NCBI GenBank assembly: GCA_903930435.1
Contig: CAIYYN010000030.1
Span: 1-64,000, forward strand
Reading direction: 5' to 3'
DNA length: 64,000 nucleotides
Source: an uncultured Hyphomicrobiales bacterium
GTDB taxonomy: Bacteria; Pseudomonadota; Alphaproteobacteria; Rhizobiales; Ancalomicrobiaceae
This document shows, piece after piece, positions 18,021-27,191 of this stretch (positions are counted from its first letter, which is position 1; every line of letters starts with the position of its first letter). The notes below the pieces were generated by a model. The model was not told where the DNA came from and made no database searches. It saw only the letters and a program-made list of their open reading frames with translations. The translations under genes were made by a program, and so were the position numbers.

Positions 18021-20882
18021 TCACCGCGCCTTCTTTTCCAATAACTTCCTCGCGTCTTCGGCGGGTACGGCGGCACCGAACAGGAAGCCCTGGCCGTAAT
18101 CGCAGCCGAGATGCACGAGTTCGGCGAGTTGATCTTCCGTCTCGATGCCTTCGGCGACGATCTGAAGGTCGAGGTCATGGCCGAGGCCGATGATCGAACG
18201 CAGCAGGACACTGCGTTCCTTGCTGTCGCCGCGCACGAATTGCTGGTCAATCTTCAGCGTATCGAACGGGAACTTCTGCAAATAGGCCAGCGACGAATAG
18301 CCCGTCCCGAAATCATCCAGCGCCAGACTGGCCCCCAGTTCACGGATGCGGGCCAGCACCTTGGCGCTATACTCTGGATTTTCCATGACGAGGCTTTCGG
18401 TGACCTCGATCTTGAGAGTGCCTTTTGCCAATTCCACGCGCGACAAGACCGATTTCACGTCATTGATCAGGTCATGCCGCAGCAATTGGCGCGAGGAGAC
18501 ATTGACGCTGGCAAACAGCGGCTCATCGCGGCGGAAATCATCCTGCCATTGCCCGAGTTGGCGCGCCGTCCGTTCCAGAATGAACATGCCGAGCGGGATG
18601 ATGAGGCCGGTGCGTTCAGCGATCGCGATGAATTCCGACGGCGGCACTCGCCCGCGCTTGGGGTGATCCCAGCGCGCCAGCGCCTCAAAGCCGCAGATGG
18701 CGCGCGTCTCCAGCCGAACGATGGGCTGGAACATGATCTTGATCTCTTCGCGCTCCAGCGCGCGGCGCAGATCTGCCTCGAGGCTGAGCAGGTCCTGACT
18801 GTGCTGGCGTAGCGACGACCGGAAGGCCTCCACCCGGTCACCACCCAGTCGCTTGGCGTGATACATGGCAACTTCGGCATCCTTCAGCAGATTGTCGTCC
18901 TTGGCACCTTCCGGATCGAACATCGCCACGCCAACCGAGGCTGACAGAAACACTTCCCGATCGCCGAACGTGATCGGAGCCCTCAGCGCCCGCCGCAACA
19001 TGTCGGCAAACCCGGCCACCTTGTCCGGCTCGCCCTCTGAGGTCAGCATCAGACCAAACTGGTCGCCAGCAATGCGCGCCAGCGTATCCTGCGGCTTCAT
19101 CTGGCGACCCAGTCGCCGGGCGACCGTCAGCAGCATGGAATCCCCCACGGACAAGCCGAGGCTATCGTTGACCTGCTTGAAGCGGTCGATATCGACGATG
19201 ATGACACTGGGCCGCGCTGCATCTTCCGAGCGTGCCCGCGTAACGGCGGCGCCGATGCGGTCAATGAACAGCTCGCGGTTTGGCAGACCCGTGAGATTAT
19301 CGTGCACAGCGTCGTGCAGGAGGCGCTCTTCCGCCGTCTTGGTCTCGGTCACATCGAGCAGCGTCCCAACGCAACGGGCAACTTCGCCGTCGGTTGCCAG
19401 CACCGGGCGACAGCGCAGCGTGAACCAGTGGAATTGCCCGTCGAGTGCCCGAAGTCTGAACGTGAGCGATACACGGCCGCGTCGTTTCTCGATTACGGCG
19501 TCGAGTGTCGAGCGAAACCGGTCGCGATCCTGCGGATGGAGATACTCGAGCCAGTCGCGTGCAGGTGCTTCGAGGCTGCCGGGTTCCAGCGCAAGGATGT
19601 CTTCCACTTCCGGGCTGACCCAGATCTGGTCGCGCACCACGTCCCAGTCCCAGACCATGTCACCTGAGCCGACAAGGGCGAGCGCGCGCCGCTCCACGTC
19701 ATCGATTGCGCCATGCGCCACGGTCCCACCGGCAAACGCGTGCTGCATCACCGTGAAGCCGATAAGCATGACGATCAGAACAAGGCCGCCCGACAGCGCC
19801 GGTTGAACCACGTCGTTGTTGAGGCTCCCCATCGCGCACATGCCGGCAGCCATGAGCCAGAACAGGTAGATGATCCACGTCGGGATCAGCATGAACGCCC
19901 GGTCAAAGCCGTGCGAGGCCATATAGGCGATCAGGAACGCGCCGACGACGGCAACGACAGCTAGGGCGATTCGCGCGATCCCGGACGCGGTGACAGGATC
20001 GATGACCGCCACGCCCATGAGACCAAGCAGCAACACGATGATCGCCACGGCCAGATGACTGTAGCTGACGTGCCACCGGTTCAGGTTCAGGTAGCCGTAG
20101 AGAAACAGGACCAGGGTCGTCGCCATCATGACTTCTGCGCCAGCGCGGTAAGGCTGGTCCGAACCGGGCGTGATGCGGAACACCTTGTTCCAGAAACCGA
20201 AATCGATGCAGAGATAGGCGAGCACCGACCACGCCAGACCAGCCGTCGCAGGGAACATGATGGTCCCGCGTACGACGAACAGGATCGTCAGGAACAGCGC
20301 CAGCAGGCCTGAAATGCCGAGAATAATGCCGCGATAGAGCGTGTAGGCGTTGATGCTGTCCTTGTAGGCTCCCGGCTCCCAGAGCGAGATTTGGGGCAAC
20401 GTCGGCGTGCGCAATTCGACGACGAAGGTCACGACCGACTTGGGATCGAGCGTCACCGTGAACACGTCCGCTTCACTTGACGTCTGTCGTTCCGGTTCGG
20501 TTCCCTGACTGGTTGAAATCGCGACCATATGCGATGTGCCAAGATCGGGCTTCAGAATTCCTGACCCGGCCAAACGATAAAACGGAACCACGAGTTGGCG
20601 GTCGATCTGTTCGTCGGTGGTGTTCTTGAGCGCAAAGACGGCCCAGTTGGACGGTCCGGGATGCGAGGCTCGCACCTCGATGCGGCGCACCACCCGGTCG
20701 GCCCCGGGCGCCGTCGAGATCTGCAGCCGATCATTCGGACTGGGCTGATAGTCAATTGCACCGGAAAGATCGAGCGCCGGGGTATCAATCGGCACATTGA
20801 TAGGCTCGACCGCTCGCGCCGGTGCGCCCAGAGCCAAGACCAACAGGGTAAAAGCGAACCAGACGAACCGCATACCGTTCAA
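18021..20882 (-). CDS. Membrane 7TM-PAS-GGDEF-EAL protein, probable c-di-GMP phosphodiesterase
   Basis: Order of parts: signal peptide (1-24), a periplasmic 7TMR-DISM sensing domain (about 30-175), seven membrane segments (about 185-385), a PAS domain (about 405-520), GGDEF (530-690) and EAL (700-953). The GGDEF site reads AGDQF (about residues 605-609), so cyclase activity is probably lost. The EAL site is intact: FEALARW (about 731), ALDDFGTGYSSL (about 854) and KIDQQFVR, so phosphodiesterase activity is likely, perhaps tuned by GTP bound to the GGDEF part as in related proteins (inference). The TTG at 20882 has AAAGG five bases upstream; an ATG at 20873 is the alternative. It is monocistronic. 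Confidence 0.9.
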   Translation of the reverse strand: MNGMRFVWFAFTLLVLALGAPARAVEPINVPIDTPALDLSGAIDYQPSPNDRLQISTAPGADRVVRRIEVRASHPGPSNWAVFALKNTTDEQIDRQLVVPFYRLAGSGILKPDLGTSHMVAISTSQGTEPERQTSSEADVFTVTLDPKSVVTFVVELRTPTLPQISLWEPGAYKDSINAYTLYRGIILGISGLLALFLTILFVVRGTIMFPATAGLAWSVLAYLCIDFGFWNKVFRITPGSDQPYRAGAEVMMATTLVLFLYGYLNLNRWHVSYSHLAVAIIVLLLGLMGVAVIDPVTASGIARIALAVVAVVGAFLIAYMASHGFDRAFMLIPTWIIYLFWLMAAGMCAMGSLNNDVVQPALSGGLVLIVMLIGFTVMQHAFAGGTVAHGAIDDVERRALALVGSGDMVWDWDVVRDQIWVSPEVEDILALEPGSLEAPARDWLEYLHPQDRDRFRSTLDAVIEKRRGRVSLTFRLRALDGQFHWFTLRCRPVLATDGEVARCVGTLLDVTETKTAEERLLHDAVHDNLTGLPNRELFIDRIGAAVTRARSEDAARPSVIIVDIDRFKQVNDSLGLSVGDSMLLTVARRLGRQMKPQDTLARIAGDQFGLMLTSEGEPDKVAGFADMLRRALRAPITFGDREVFLSASVGVAMFDPEGAKDDNLLKDAEVAMYHAKRLGGDRVEAFRSSLRQHSQDLLSLEADLRRALEREEIKIMFQPIVRLETRAICGFEALARWDHPKRGRVPPSEFIAIAERTGLIIPLGMFILERTARQLGQWQDDFRRDEPLFASVNVSSRQLLRHDLINDVKSVLSRVELAKGTLKIEVTESLVMENPEYSAKVLARIRELGASLALDDFGTGYSSLAYLQKFPFDTLKIDQQFVRGDSKERSVLLRSIIGLGHDLDLQIVAEGIETEDQLAELVHLGCDYGQGFLFGAAVPAEDARKLLEKKAR

Positions 20883-21190
20883 ACTAACCTTTCCCCGTCT
20901 TCTGTTCCAGTTCGTGTCACGCGCTGTACCGATAGACGACCTGATCGCTCGATCGGACTTGGTTCAGGTAAAGTCCACCCGTCTCGGGAGAAACGGACGG
21001 TCTTTCGTCATTTGTATGGCGGTCCTGCCTATTGGTCAGGGGACTCACTGCCTCATCCAAAACAGAACGAATGCTGGACTCTCCCCGACGACATGGGACA
21101 ACCGATTCACCGGCGACGATGGAAACGGGCCTCCAAATCACTATCTGCATACGCGGGTTTCGACAAGCGCAGGCTTGGCTCCATGGGTCG
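20883..21190. other. Intergenic region upstream of the GGDEF/EAL gene
   Basis: This 308-base gap lies between the start of the GGDEF/EAL gene and the stop of the acetyltransferase gene, both on the minus strand. Short open frames exist on both strands but none has family resemblance or a convincing ribosome site. The promoter of the EAL gene should be here; I see no named operator or RNA gene. Confidence 0.35.
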
Positions 21191-21787
21191 TCAGGGTGAC
21201 TTCCCCCCGATCTTGTCCCCTGCTACGAGACCAAAGAGCACATGATCCTGCCATTTGTCGGCGATGCAGAGATAGCTCCGCGCATAGCCTTCACGCGTAA
21301 AGCCGACTTTTTCGAGAAGACGCACGCTGGCCGCGTTGTTCGGCAGGCAAGCGGCTTCGATCCTGTGCAGATGCAGTTGATCGAACCCAAACCGTGCGGC
21401 TGCGATGACGGCTTCGGTCATGAACCCCTTACCGGCGTAGGACTGGCCCATCCAGTAGCCGAGCGTCGCGGTCTGGGTCACCCCACGACGGATGAACGCA
21501 AGTGTCAGGCCTCCCATCAACTGATGGTCTGACTGCCGGAACACAAAGAAGGGATAGCCGGTATCGTTGCGGATTTCCTGGCTGTACCGGCGGAGCCGTC
21601 TGCGAAAGGACGCCTTTTCCAGTTCACCCGCGCCCCATGTCGGCTCCCAGGGGCTAAGGAACGCCTGACTGGTTTCCCGCACATGTCGCCAGGCGGCATA
21701 GTCAGCAAGAACGGGGTAGCGCAAATACACGTTTGTGGCCCGCAGCGTCGGACCAGTCTCAAACGTGACCACGCTCAAAAGCCCCAT
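21191..21787 (-). CDS. GNAT family N-acetyltransferase (RimJ-like)
   Basis: The fold is that of RimJ/RimL acetyltransferases, which use acetyl-CoA to acetylate protein N-termini or small amines. Visible blocks are LRYPVLADYAAW at the start, LGYWMGQSYAGKGFMTEAV (the acetyl-CoA pyrophosphate loop, Q-x-x-A-G-K-G, about residue 120) and RIEAACLPNNAASVRLLEKVGF. The ATG at 21787 is preceded by GAGGGG and gives 198 residues. It begins nine bases after the M16 peptidase stop and so ends the operon thrC, M16, GNAT. The substrate is unknown; ribosomal protein S5 is one possibility by homology. Confidence 0.88.
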   Translation of the reverse strand: MGLLSVVTFETGPTLRATNVYLRYPVLADYAAWRHVRETSQAFLSPWEPTWGAGELEKASFRRRLRRYSQEIRNDTGYPFFVFRQSDHQLMGGLTLAFIRRGVTQTATLGYWMGQSYAGKGFMTEAVIAAARFGFDQLHLHRIEAACLPNNAASVRLLEKVGFTREGYARSYLCIADKWQDHVLFGLVAGDKIGGKSP

Positions 21788-21795
21788 GCCACCCC

Positions 21796-23070
21796 TCAAC
21801 CACCACGACGGATCGCCAGCCGACTGGCAATATCCTCGGCCTTCATGGCGCCCGAAACTGGCCCGATCAGGGCGACGCTTGGCGGTGATCCGCGAAAGAT
21901 CTGATCGGCCAGGCGTCGGACATCGTCAACAGTGACCCGATCAATCCGTGTCACGATTTCGGACGTCGGCAATGGTCGACCATGAATGAGAATCTGACGG
22001 GCCAGCTGACCAGCGCGGGCGGCCGGACTTTCAAGGCTCATCAGCAATCCGGCGCGCATCTGGGCCTTGGCGCGGGCCAGTTCTGCCGCATCAATGTCAT
22101 CAATCGCCCGGACAATTTCATCCATCATCATCGGCATCAGGTTGGCGAGATCGTCCTCGCCGGTCGCTGCATGCAGCCCGAACAGTCCCGTATCGGCATA
22201 GGCCCAATGGAATGCGGAGATCGAATAGCAAAGCCCGTGCTTCTCGCGGATTTCCTGGAATAGCCGCGACGACATGCCGCCACCAAGCACAGACGCCAGC
22301 AATTGGGCGGCATAGTGATCGGGCGAGGTATAGTGGCATCCCTCGAATGCAATCGTTACCTGAGCTTCCTGCAGGTCCCGCTCTTCGCGCCAATCGCCGC
22401 CCCTGTAACGGGCTTGCTCCGGCATCTGGGTCTGATCGGACGTCAGATCACCAAAGCGTTCACCTGCAAGCTTGATGATGGCTTCGTGATCGACCTTGCC
22501 TGCTCCGCACAGTACCATGGCGGGGCCGCGATAATGCTCTCCGAGATAGGTCGATAATTCACGCTTGCCGAATGAACGGACCGTTTCCGGCGTGCCGAGA
22601 ATCGGGCGTCCGATGGCCTGATCGGGGAAGGCACATTCCTGCAGCCGGTCGAAAACGAGATCCTCGGGCGTATCCTGGCTGGCCCCGATTTCCTGGACGA
22701 TCACATGCTGTTCGCGTTCCAGTTCCTCGGCATCGAACACGCTGTCATTGAGAATGTCAGCGAGAATATCAACAGCGAGCGGAACGTCATCCTGCAAAAC
22801 GCGGGCATAATAGGCTGTCGTCTCAACACTCGTCGCGGCATTGATCTCACCGCCAACAGCCTCGATCTCCTCGGCAATTTCACGAGCCGTCCGCTTGGAC
22901 GTGCCCTTGAACGCCATATGTTCGAGGAAATGCGATACGCCGTGTTCTTCCAGACGTTCCGACCGCGACCCGGTGCCGATCCAGACCCCCACTGACGCGG
23001 TTTCGAGATGCGGCATCACGTCTGTGGCAATGGTGAGCCCGTTGCCGATGGTCGTCACGTTGATTGTCAT
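21796..23070 (-). CDS. M16 family zinc metallopeptidase (processing-peptidase-like)
   Basis: This is a soluble M16B peptidase close in type to the beta subunit of mitochondrial processing peptidase. The inverted zinc motif H47-F-L-E50-H51 and the distal ligand E127 (VIVQEIGA) are intact, and LGGGMSSRLFQEIREKHGLCYS in the second half supplies the substrate-binding Arg/Tyr region. No signal peptide is present, so it should act in the cytoplasm. Length 424 is normal. Its start lies four bases after the thrC stop, and it is followed by the GNAT gene. The thrC-M16 pairing is common in alphaproteobacteria. Confidence 0.93.
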   Translation of the reverse strand: MTINVTTIGNGLTIATDVMPHLETASVGVWIGTGSRSERLEEHGVSHFLEHMAFKGTSKRTAREIAEEIEAVGGEINAATSVETTAYYARVLQDDVPLAVDILADILNDSVFDAEELEREQHVIVQEIGASQDTPEDLVFDRLQECAFPDQAIGRPILGTPETVRSFGKRELSTYLGEHYRGPAMVLCGAGKVDHEAIIKLAGERFGDLTSDQTQMPEQARYRGGDWREERDLQEAQVTIAFEGCHYTSPDHYAAQLLASVLGGGMSSRLFQEIREKHGLCYSISAFHWAYADTGLFGLHAATGEDDLANLMPMMMDEIVRAIDDIDAAELARAKAQMRAGLLMSLESPAARAGQLARQILIHGRPLPTSEIVTRIDRVTVDDVRRLADQIFRGSPPSVALIGPVSGAMKAEDIASRLAIRRGG

Positions 23071-23074
23071 TCGT

Positions 23075-24481
23075 TCAAAGTCCTACCCTGACGGCTTGGC
23101 TGCGTTCCTCGATCAACCGTTCTATGACGATTTGATCCGCTGGCACCACGGAATAATGCTCTTCCTCCGTCATAATGTGCCTGAGCCATCCCGGCAAGGC
23201 AGCCTCCACCCCCGATGCGTCCCGGACAGCATCCGGGAATTTTGCCGGATGCGCTGTTGCCAGCGATACCATGGGCACGCCAGGAACCATATGGCGTTCG
23301 GCCTGATGGACGGCCGTTGCCGTATGGGGGTCGATCAGAATCCCCGTTTCATGCAAGATCCGGGAAATCGTGTTGCGCGTTTCAGCCTCATCGGTCCTGC
23401 CCGAGGCAAACAGGCTTTGGATCTGGGTGAGAACATCCGGATTGAGGGTAAAGCTCTTCGACTGGCCGAAGGCGCTCATCAGCGCCCGCACCGCCGCCCC
23501 GTCACGGCCATAGCCTTCAAACAACAGCCGTTCGAAGTTTGAGGAAACCTGGATATCCATCGAGGGCGAGATCGATGGCACAACCTCCCGCGCCTCATAG
23601 CGACCGGTATCGAGCGTCCGATGCAGGATGTCGTTGACGTTGGTGGCGACCACCAGCTTGGCAATCGGCAACCCCATGCGACCGGCCACATAGCCCGCAA
23701 AGACATCACCAAAGTTGCCGGTTGGCACCGTAAAGGCAACCTGCCGCCACGGCGCACCCAATGCGACACCCGCAACGAAATAATAGACGACCTGCGCCAT
23801 GATGCGCGCCCAGTTGATCGAGTTCACGCCAGCAAGACCGATCCGGTCGCGGAACGAGAAATGATTGAACATGGCTTTGACGAGCGCTTGCGCATCATCA
23901 AAATTGCCGTCGATGGCGAGCGAATGGACGTTCGCATCCCTGGGCGTAGTCATCTGGCGGCGCTGGACGTCAGACACCCGGCCATTGGGAAACAGGATGA
24001 AAACATCGACGCGCTGGCGTCCCCGGAAGGCCTCGATTGCCGCGCCTCCCGTGTCGCCGGACGTTGCGCCGACGATTGTCGCGCGCTCGCCCCGCTTCTC
24101 CAGAATATGATCCATGAGACGCGACAAGATCTGCATCGCCACGTCCTTGAAGGCAAGCGTCGGGCCGTGGAACAGTTCAAGCAGGAAGTGATTGGGAGCC
24201 AGTTGGGTAAGAGGGGTCACCGCTGGATGCCGGAAGGTCGCGTAGGCCTCATCGAGCATGGCTTTCAGATCGGCATCCGCGACCTCGCCATCGACAAACG
24301 GCTGCATGATCCGGAAAGCGACGTCAGCATAGGGCTTGCCTGCGAGATCAGCGATCTCCTCCGGTGAAAGTCGGGGCCATGTCTCGGGAATATACAAGCC
24401 ACCATCACGCGCAAGCCCGGCGAGCAGGACATCCGAAAAACCAAGCGTGGGGGCTTCACCCCGGGTCGATACGTACTTCAA
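23075..24481 (-). CDS. thrC: Threonine synthase
   Basis: ThrC converts O-phosphohomoserine to threonine with pyridoxal phosphate. The PLP lysine is K112 in GPTLAFKDVAMQ, and the cofactor phosphate-binding region is GATSGDTGGAAIEAF (about residue 138). MKYVSTRG at the start and FPTGNFGDVFAGY-like VPTGNFGDVFAGY are family hallmarks. Length 468 matches the E. coli-type enzyme. The start codon is TTG with AGGGA eight bases upstream; the family start MKYVSTRG supports this choice. It leads an operon with the M16 peptidase and acetyltransferase; thrB is 19 kb away. Confidence 0.95.
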   Translation of the reverse strand: MKYVSTRGEAPTLGFSDVLLAGLARDGGLYIPETWPRLSPEEIADLAGKPYADVAFRIMQPFVDGEVADADLKAMLDEAYATFRHPAVTPLTQLAPNHFLLELFHGPTLAFKDVAMQILSRLMDHILEKRGERATIVGATSGDTGGAAIEAFRGRQRVDVFILFPNGRVSDVQRRQMTTPRDANVHSLAIDGNFDDAQALVKAMFNHFSFRDRIGLAGVNSINWARIMAQVVYYFVAGVALGAPWRQVAFTVPTGNFGDVFAGYVAGRMGLPIAKLVVATNVNDILHRTLDTGRYEAREVVPSISPSMDIQVSSNFERLLFEGYGRDGAAVRALMSAFGQSKSFTLNPDVLTQIQSLFASGRTDEAETRNTISRILHETGILIDPHTATAVHQAERHMVPGVPMVSLATAHPAKFPDAVRDASGVEAALPGWLRHIMTEEEHYSVVPADQIVIERLIEERSQAVRVGL

Positions 24482-24717
24482 GGCACTTTTCCCTGTTGAG
24501 GCGACATCATCGCTTGGGCAGCAGCCCGGGATCGATGATCTAACGGCAAAGAATTCCGCAACTTCAGGCCGATCCGCGATGGAGTGCGTTTTCGCGGGTT
24601 ACCGTAGTGCGAACCGGGGCGAGCCTGCAAGGGCTTACAACTCCACTGACAAATAGAGGAAACTGATCGGCTCATGCGCTGACCGCAATCTGCAACTCGC
24701 GACGCTGGTGAAAACCA

Positions 24718-25311
24718 TCAGGCGTGCCCTGCCACCGACGACAATTTTGCCAGATCGACGCCCAGTTTGCGCATCGCCCGGTCGTATTTGGTCTCAAGCT
24801 CGCGGTCGAAGACCAGTGCGCTGTCGGCGGGACAATTCAGCCAGCCATTCGCGTGGATCTCTTTCTCCAGTTGCCCGGGTGCCCATCCGGCATAGCCAAG
24901 CGCCAGCAGCACCCGCTCCGGCCCCCGTCCATCGGCGATCGCCTTCAGAACTTCCAGTGTCGTCGTCAATGCAACAGAGTCCGAGATCGGCAAGGTGGCT
25001 TTCTCAACAAAGTAATCCCGCGAATGCAGCACAAACCCGCGACCGGTTTCCACGGGTCCGCCGTGGTGCACCCGAATCGTCGACGTCAGGCCAATCGTTC
25101 CCGCCTCTGCCGCTTTCGGGACAATATCGAGCTGGGCGAGCAGATCAGCGAATGACAGTTTGGGTGCCAGCTGGTTCAGGATGATTCCCATCGCGCCTTC
25201 CTCGGAATGCGCGCACAGAAATACGATCGAACGCGCAAAGCGTGCGTCTTCCATCCCAGGCATTGCGATCAGGATCTGACCATCCAGGAATCCTGTCCGC
25301 CTGCCAGCCAT
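24718..25311 (-). CDS. YqgE/AlgH family protein (UPF0301)
   Basis: The protein has the YqgE/AlgH fold: [26 protein letters not shown] at the start, [26 protein letters not shown] and [14 protein letters not shown]. Its biochemical role is not established; the Pseudomonas relative AlgH was first linked to alginate control. The ATG at 25311 follows TTGGAGACGGTT, a strong ribosome site, and gives 197 residues; a GTG at 25335 would add eight. It lies upstream of thrC on the same strand with a 236-base gap, so cotranscription is uncertain. Confidence 0.92.
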   Translation of the reverse strand: MAGRRTGFLDGQILIAMPGMEDARFARSIVFLCAHSEEGAMGIILNQLAPKLSFADLLAQLDIVPKAAEAGTIGLTSTIRVHHGGPVETGRGFVLHSRDYFVEKATLPISDSVALTTTLEVLKAIADGRGPERVLLALGYAGWAPGQLEKEIHANGWLNCPADSALVFDRELETKYDRAMRKLGVDLAKLSSVAGHA

Positions 25312-25574
25312 AACCGTCTCCAAATTCAATCGCACTTAAAACCGTCATGCGAGGCGCCATGATCGCTCAGGCCTACGCTCATCTGTCTACTCAGTTTAAA
25401 CCGGTCAACCGAAACCGGCAATCACGTGCCAATCAGAAATGATATCAACAGGAAACGGAGCTGGATGCCAGATCCGTTCACGCCCCATCACGTGGAAATG
25501 AATTGTCATGACGAGGCCAAGAGGGTGAGGGTGCTGCCCAGAGATACCATCCGTATTCAACCCAGAGGTTCGGC

Positions 25575-26423
25575 TTGATCCATTTACAGGTAATATTCCG
25601 AATTTGTCTCATGATTTCTATGGGGATGGTCGGGTTCTCAATTGTATCGGCATGCGGACTTGATGCTCGTGCGGATGACGTCGTCGACACGACCGGGGGC
25701 CGCTTGCAACTCATTGTCGGGAATGTCGCTCAAGGTACGGCACATTTGGGACTGGCGATTGACCTGAAGCCCGGTTGGCACACCTATTGGCGCTACCCCG
25801 GCGATAGCGGCGTGCCTCCGGATCTCACCACGGAAACCGCAGATAACATATCGGGTTTTAAGGTCGAGTACCCCGCTCCCCGTCGATTTGCCGAGGCCGG
25901 TGACCAGACGATTGGCTATACAGGCAAGGTGACTTTGCTGGTGGATGCCGCTCTGACGGACCCGAGCAAATCAGCGTTTCTGACGCTTCACGTGAGGCTG
26001 GGGGTCTGCAAGGAGATCTGTGTTCCGGTCGATACGACCTTGACCGCATCGATCGATCCCGCCGCGCCCGCGCCGCCGCAAGCCGCTTCGGAGATCAGAG
26101 CGGCTGCAGGCAAGGTACCCGTTTCAATCACTGCCGGCGCTGACATGTCCGTCATCCGCGTCAGCCGGGACGATCAGGTCAAGCCGTCATTGGTGACACT
26201 GGCGATCAAGGCAAAGCCGGACGAACTAACCGACGTTTTCGTGGAAGGCCCCGAGACCTGGGCGCTGCCGCTCCCCACGAAAGTCAGTGTATCCACCGAC
26301 CAAAGCCTGTGGCGCTTTGCCCTTGATGGCATCCCGGCGGGCGCTGCGCTGACGGGAACTGAGCTGCGCGTGACGATTGTCGGCACGTCGCAATCGACCG
26401 TCCAAACGATCACCTTGCCCTAG
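25575..26423 (+). CDS. Exported DsbD-alpha-domain-like protein
   Basis: After an N-terminal signal or anchor (hydrophobic about residues 5-30) comes a domain like the periplasmic N-terminal (alpha) domain of the disulfide reductase DsbD: LKPGWHTYWRYPGDSGVPP, GYTGKVTLLVDA and a redox pair C145/C149 in GVCKEICVPVD. The membrane and thioredoxin domains of full DsbD are missing, so it must take electrons from another carrier such as CcdA/ScsB-type proteins (inference). TTG at 25575 has GAGG six bases upstream; the ATG at 25611 is an alternative with no ribosome site. A peroxiredoxin gene follows 124 bases downstream, perhaps a functional link. Confidence 0.82.
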   Translation: MIHLQVIFRICLMISMGMVGFSIVSACGLDARADDVVDTTGGRLQLIVGNVAQGTAHLGLAIDLKPGWHTYWRYPGDSGVPPDLTTETADNISGFKVEYPAPRRFAEAGDQTIGYTGKVTLLVDAALTDPSKSAFLTLHVRLGVCKEICVPVDTTLTASIDPAAPAPPQAASEIRAAAGKVPVSITAGADMSVIRVSRDDQVKPSLVTLAIKAKPDELTDVFVEGPETWALPLPTKVSVSTDQSLWRFALDGIPAGAALTGTELRVTIVGTSQSTVQTITLP

Positions 26424-26547
26424 TGACGGGATGATCATGTCGGTTTCCGACTGCACGATGCTCGACAAAACGCCTTCGCGGCCCTATTTCGGTGCTGCCA
26501 GAAGTTCCGTCGGTTGAGGCGGATGGGCGTGAGGGAGACTGCCAGCC

Positions 26548-27033
26548 ATGACGATCACAGTGGGCGATACATTACCGACAGCGAACATTGCCATTGCCAG
26601 CGCCGATGGCCCCGTGCCGACCACCACGACGGACTTCGCCGCCGGTCGCAAGGTCGTGATTTTCGGCGTTCCGGGTGCATTCACCGGAACCTGCACCAAC
26701 AATCACGTGCCCGGTTTCCTGGAACATCTGGATGCCATCAAGGCCAAGGGCGTGGCGGAAGTCGCCTGCATCTCGGTCAACGACCCCTTCGTCATGAAGG
26801 CATGGGCCGTCCAGACTGGCGCGCTCGGCAAGATCACGTTCCTCGCCGACGGTTCTGCCTTCTTCGCCAAGGCAGCGGGTCTCGAACTCGACCTGACCGA
26901 ACGCGGTCTCGGCCTGCGTTCCAAGCGCTATTCGATGATTGTCGATAACGGAGTCGTCACGTCGCTCAATATCGAGGAAACACCCGGGACAGCCGATGCG
27001 TCCGGCGCTGTGCGTCTCCTCGAACTGCTGTGA
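26548..27033 (+). CDS. Peroxiredoxin, Prx5 type
   Basis: The enzyme reduces hydrogen peroxide and organic hydroperoxides. The active site is PGAFTGTCT with T46 and the peroxidatic cysteine C49; the family consensus is PGAFTPTCS, so G and T replace P and S. A second cysteine near residue 74 (VACISVND) is in the usual Prx5/AhpE position. Other landmarks are FLADGSAFFAKAAGLELDL and RGLGLRSKRYSMIVDNGVV. Length 161 matches. It is followed by a GC-rich repeat and a stem-loop separating it from aceB. Confidence 0.93.
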   Translation: MTITVGDTLPTANIAIASADGPVPTTTTDFAAGRKVVIFGVPGAFTGTCTNNHVPGFLEHLDAIKAKGVAEVACISVNDPFVMKAWAVQTGALGKITFLADGSAFFAKAAGLELDLTERGLGLRSKRYSMIVDNGVVTSLNIEETPGTADASGAVRLLELL

Positions 27034-27084
27034 TTTTTCCGGTTAAGGGTTTCTCGTGTTTCCCTTAATCGTTCGCAAGACATG

Positions 27085-27127
27085 CCCTTCCCGTTCAAGG
27101 GAAGGGTCCGGCGAAGCGGCGGAAGGC
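27085..27127 (+). repeat. Two-hairpin palindromic repeat, copy R2
   Basis: CCCTTCCC-gttcaa-GGGAAGGG (27085-27106) is a perfect 8-bp stem followed by TCCGGCGAAGCGGCGGA, which matches the tail of R1 (TCCGGCGGAGCCGG on the minus strand). The second hairpin is degenerate here, with only three clean pairs. It lies in the gap after the peroxiredoxin gene. Confidence 0.55.
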
Positions 27128-27155
27128 ATCCGCCCCTTCCCAAGCGTAAGTTGAA

Positions 27156-27182
27156 GGACTGCCGTCTCAACGACGGCAGTCC
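27156..27182. terminator. Stem-loop between convergent peroxiredoxin and aceB
   Basis: GGACTGCCGTC-tcaac-GACGGCAGTCC is a perfect 11-bp stem with a five-base loop, ten bases past the aceB stop. It sits between converging genes and probably ends transcription from both sides, though neither side has a run of U. Confidence 0.65.
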
Positions 27183-27191
27183 CATGATCAA

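Noticed and set aside
20917-21150. A 77-codon minus-strand frame between the acetyltransferase and GGDEF/EAL genes
   Set aside because: No convincing ribosome site and no recognisable protein features.
27156-27182. The 11-bp stem as another member of the R1/R2/R3 repeat family
   Set aside because: Its sequence (ACTGCCGTC) does not match the C-rich/G-rich stems and no second hairpin follows; a terminator fits better.
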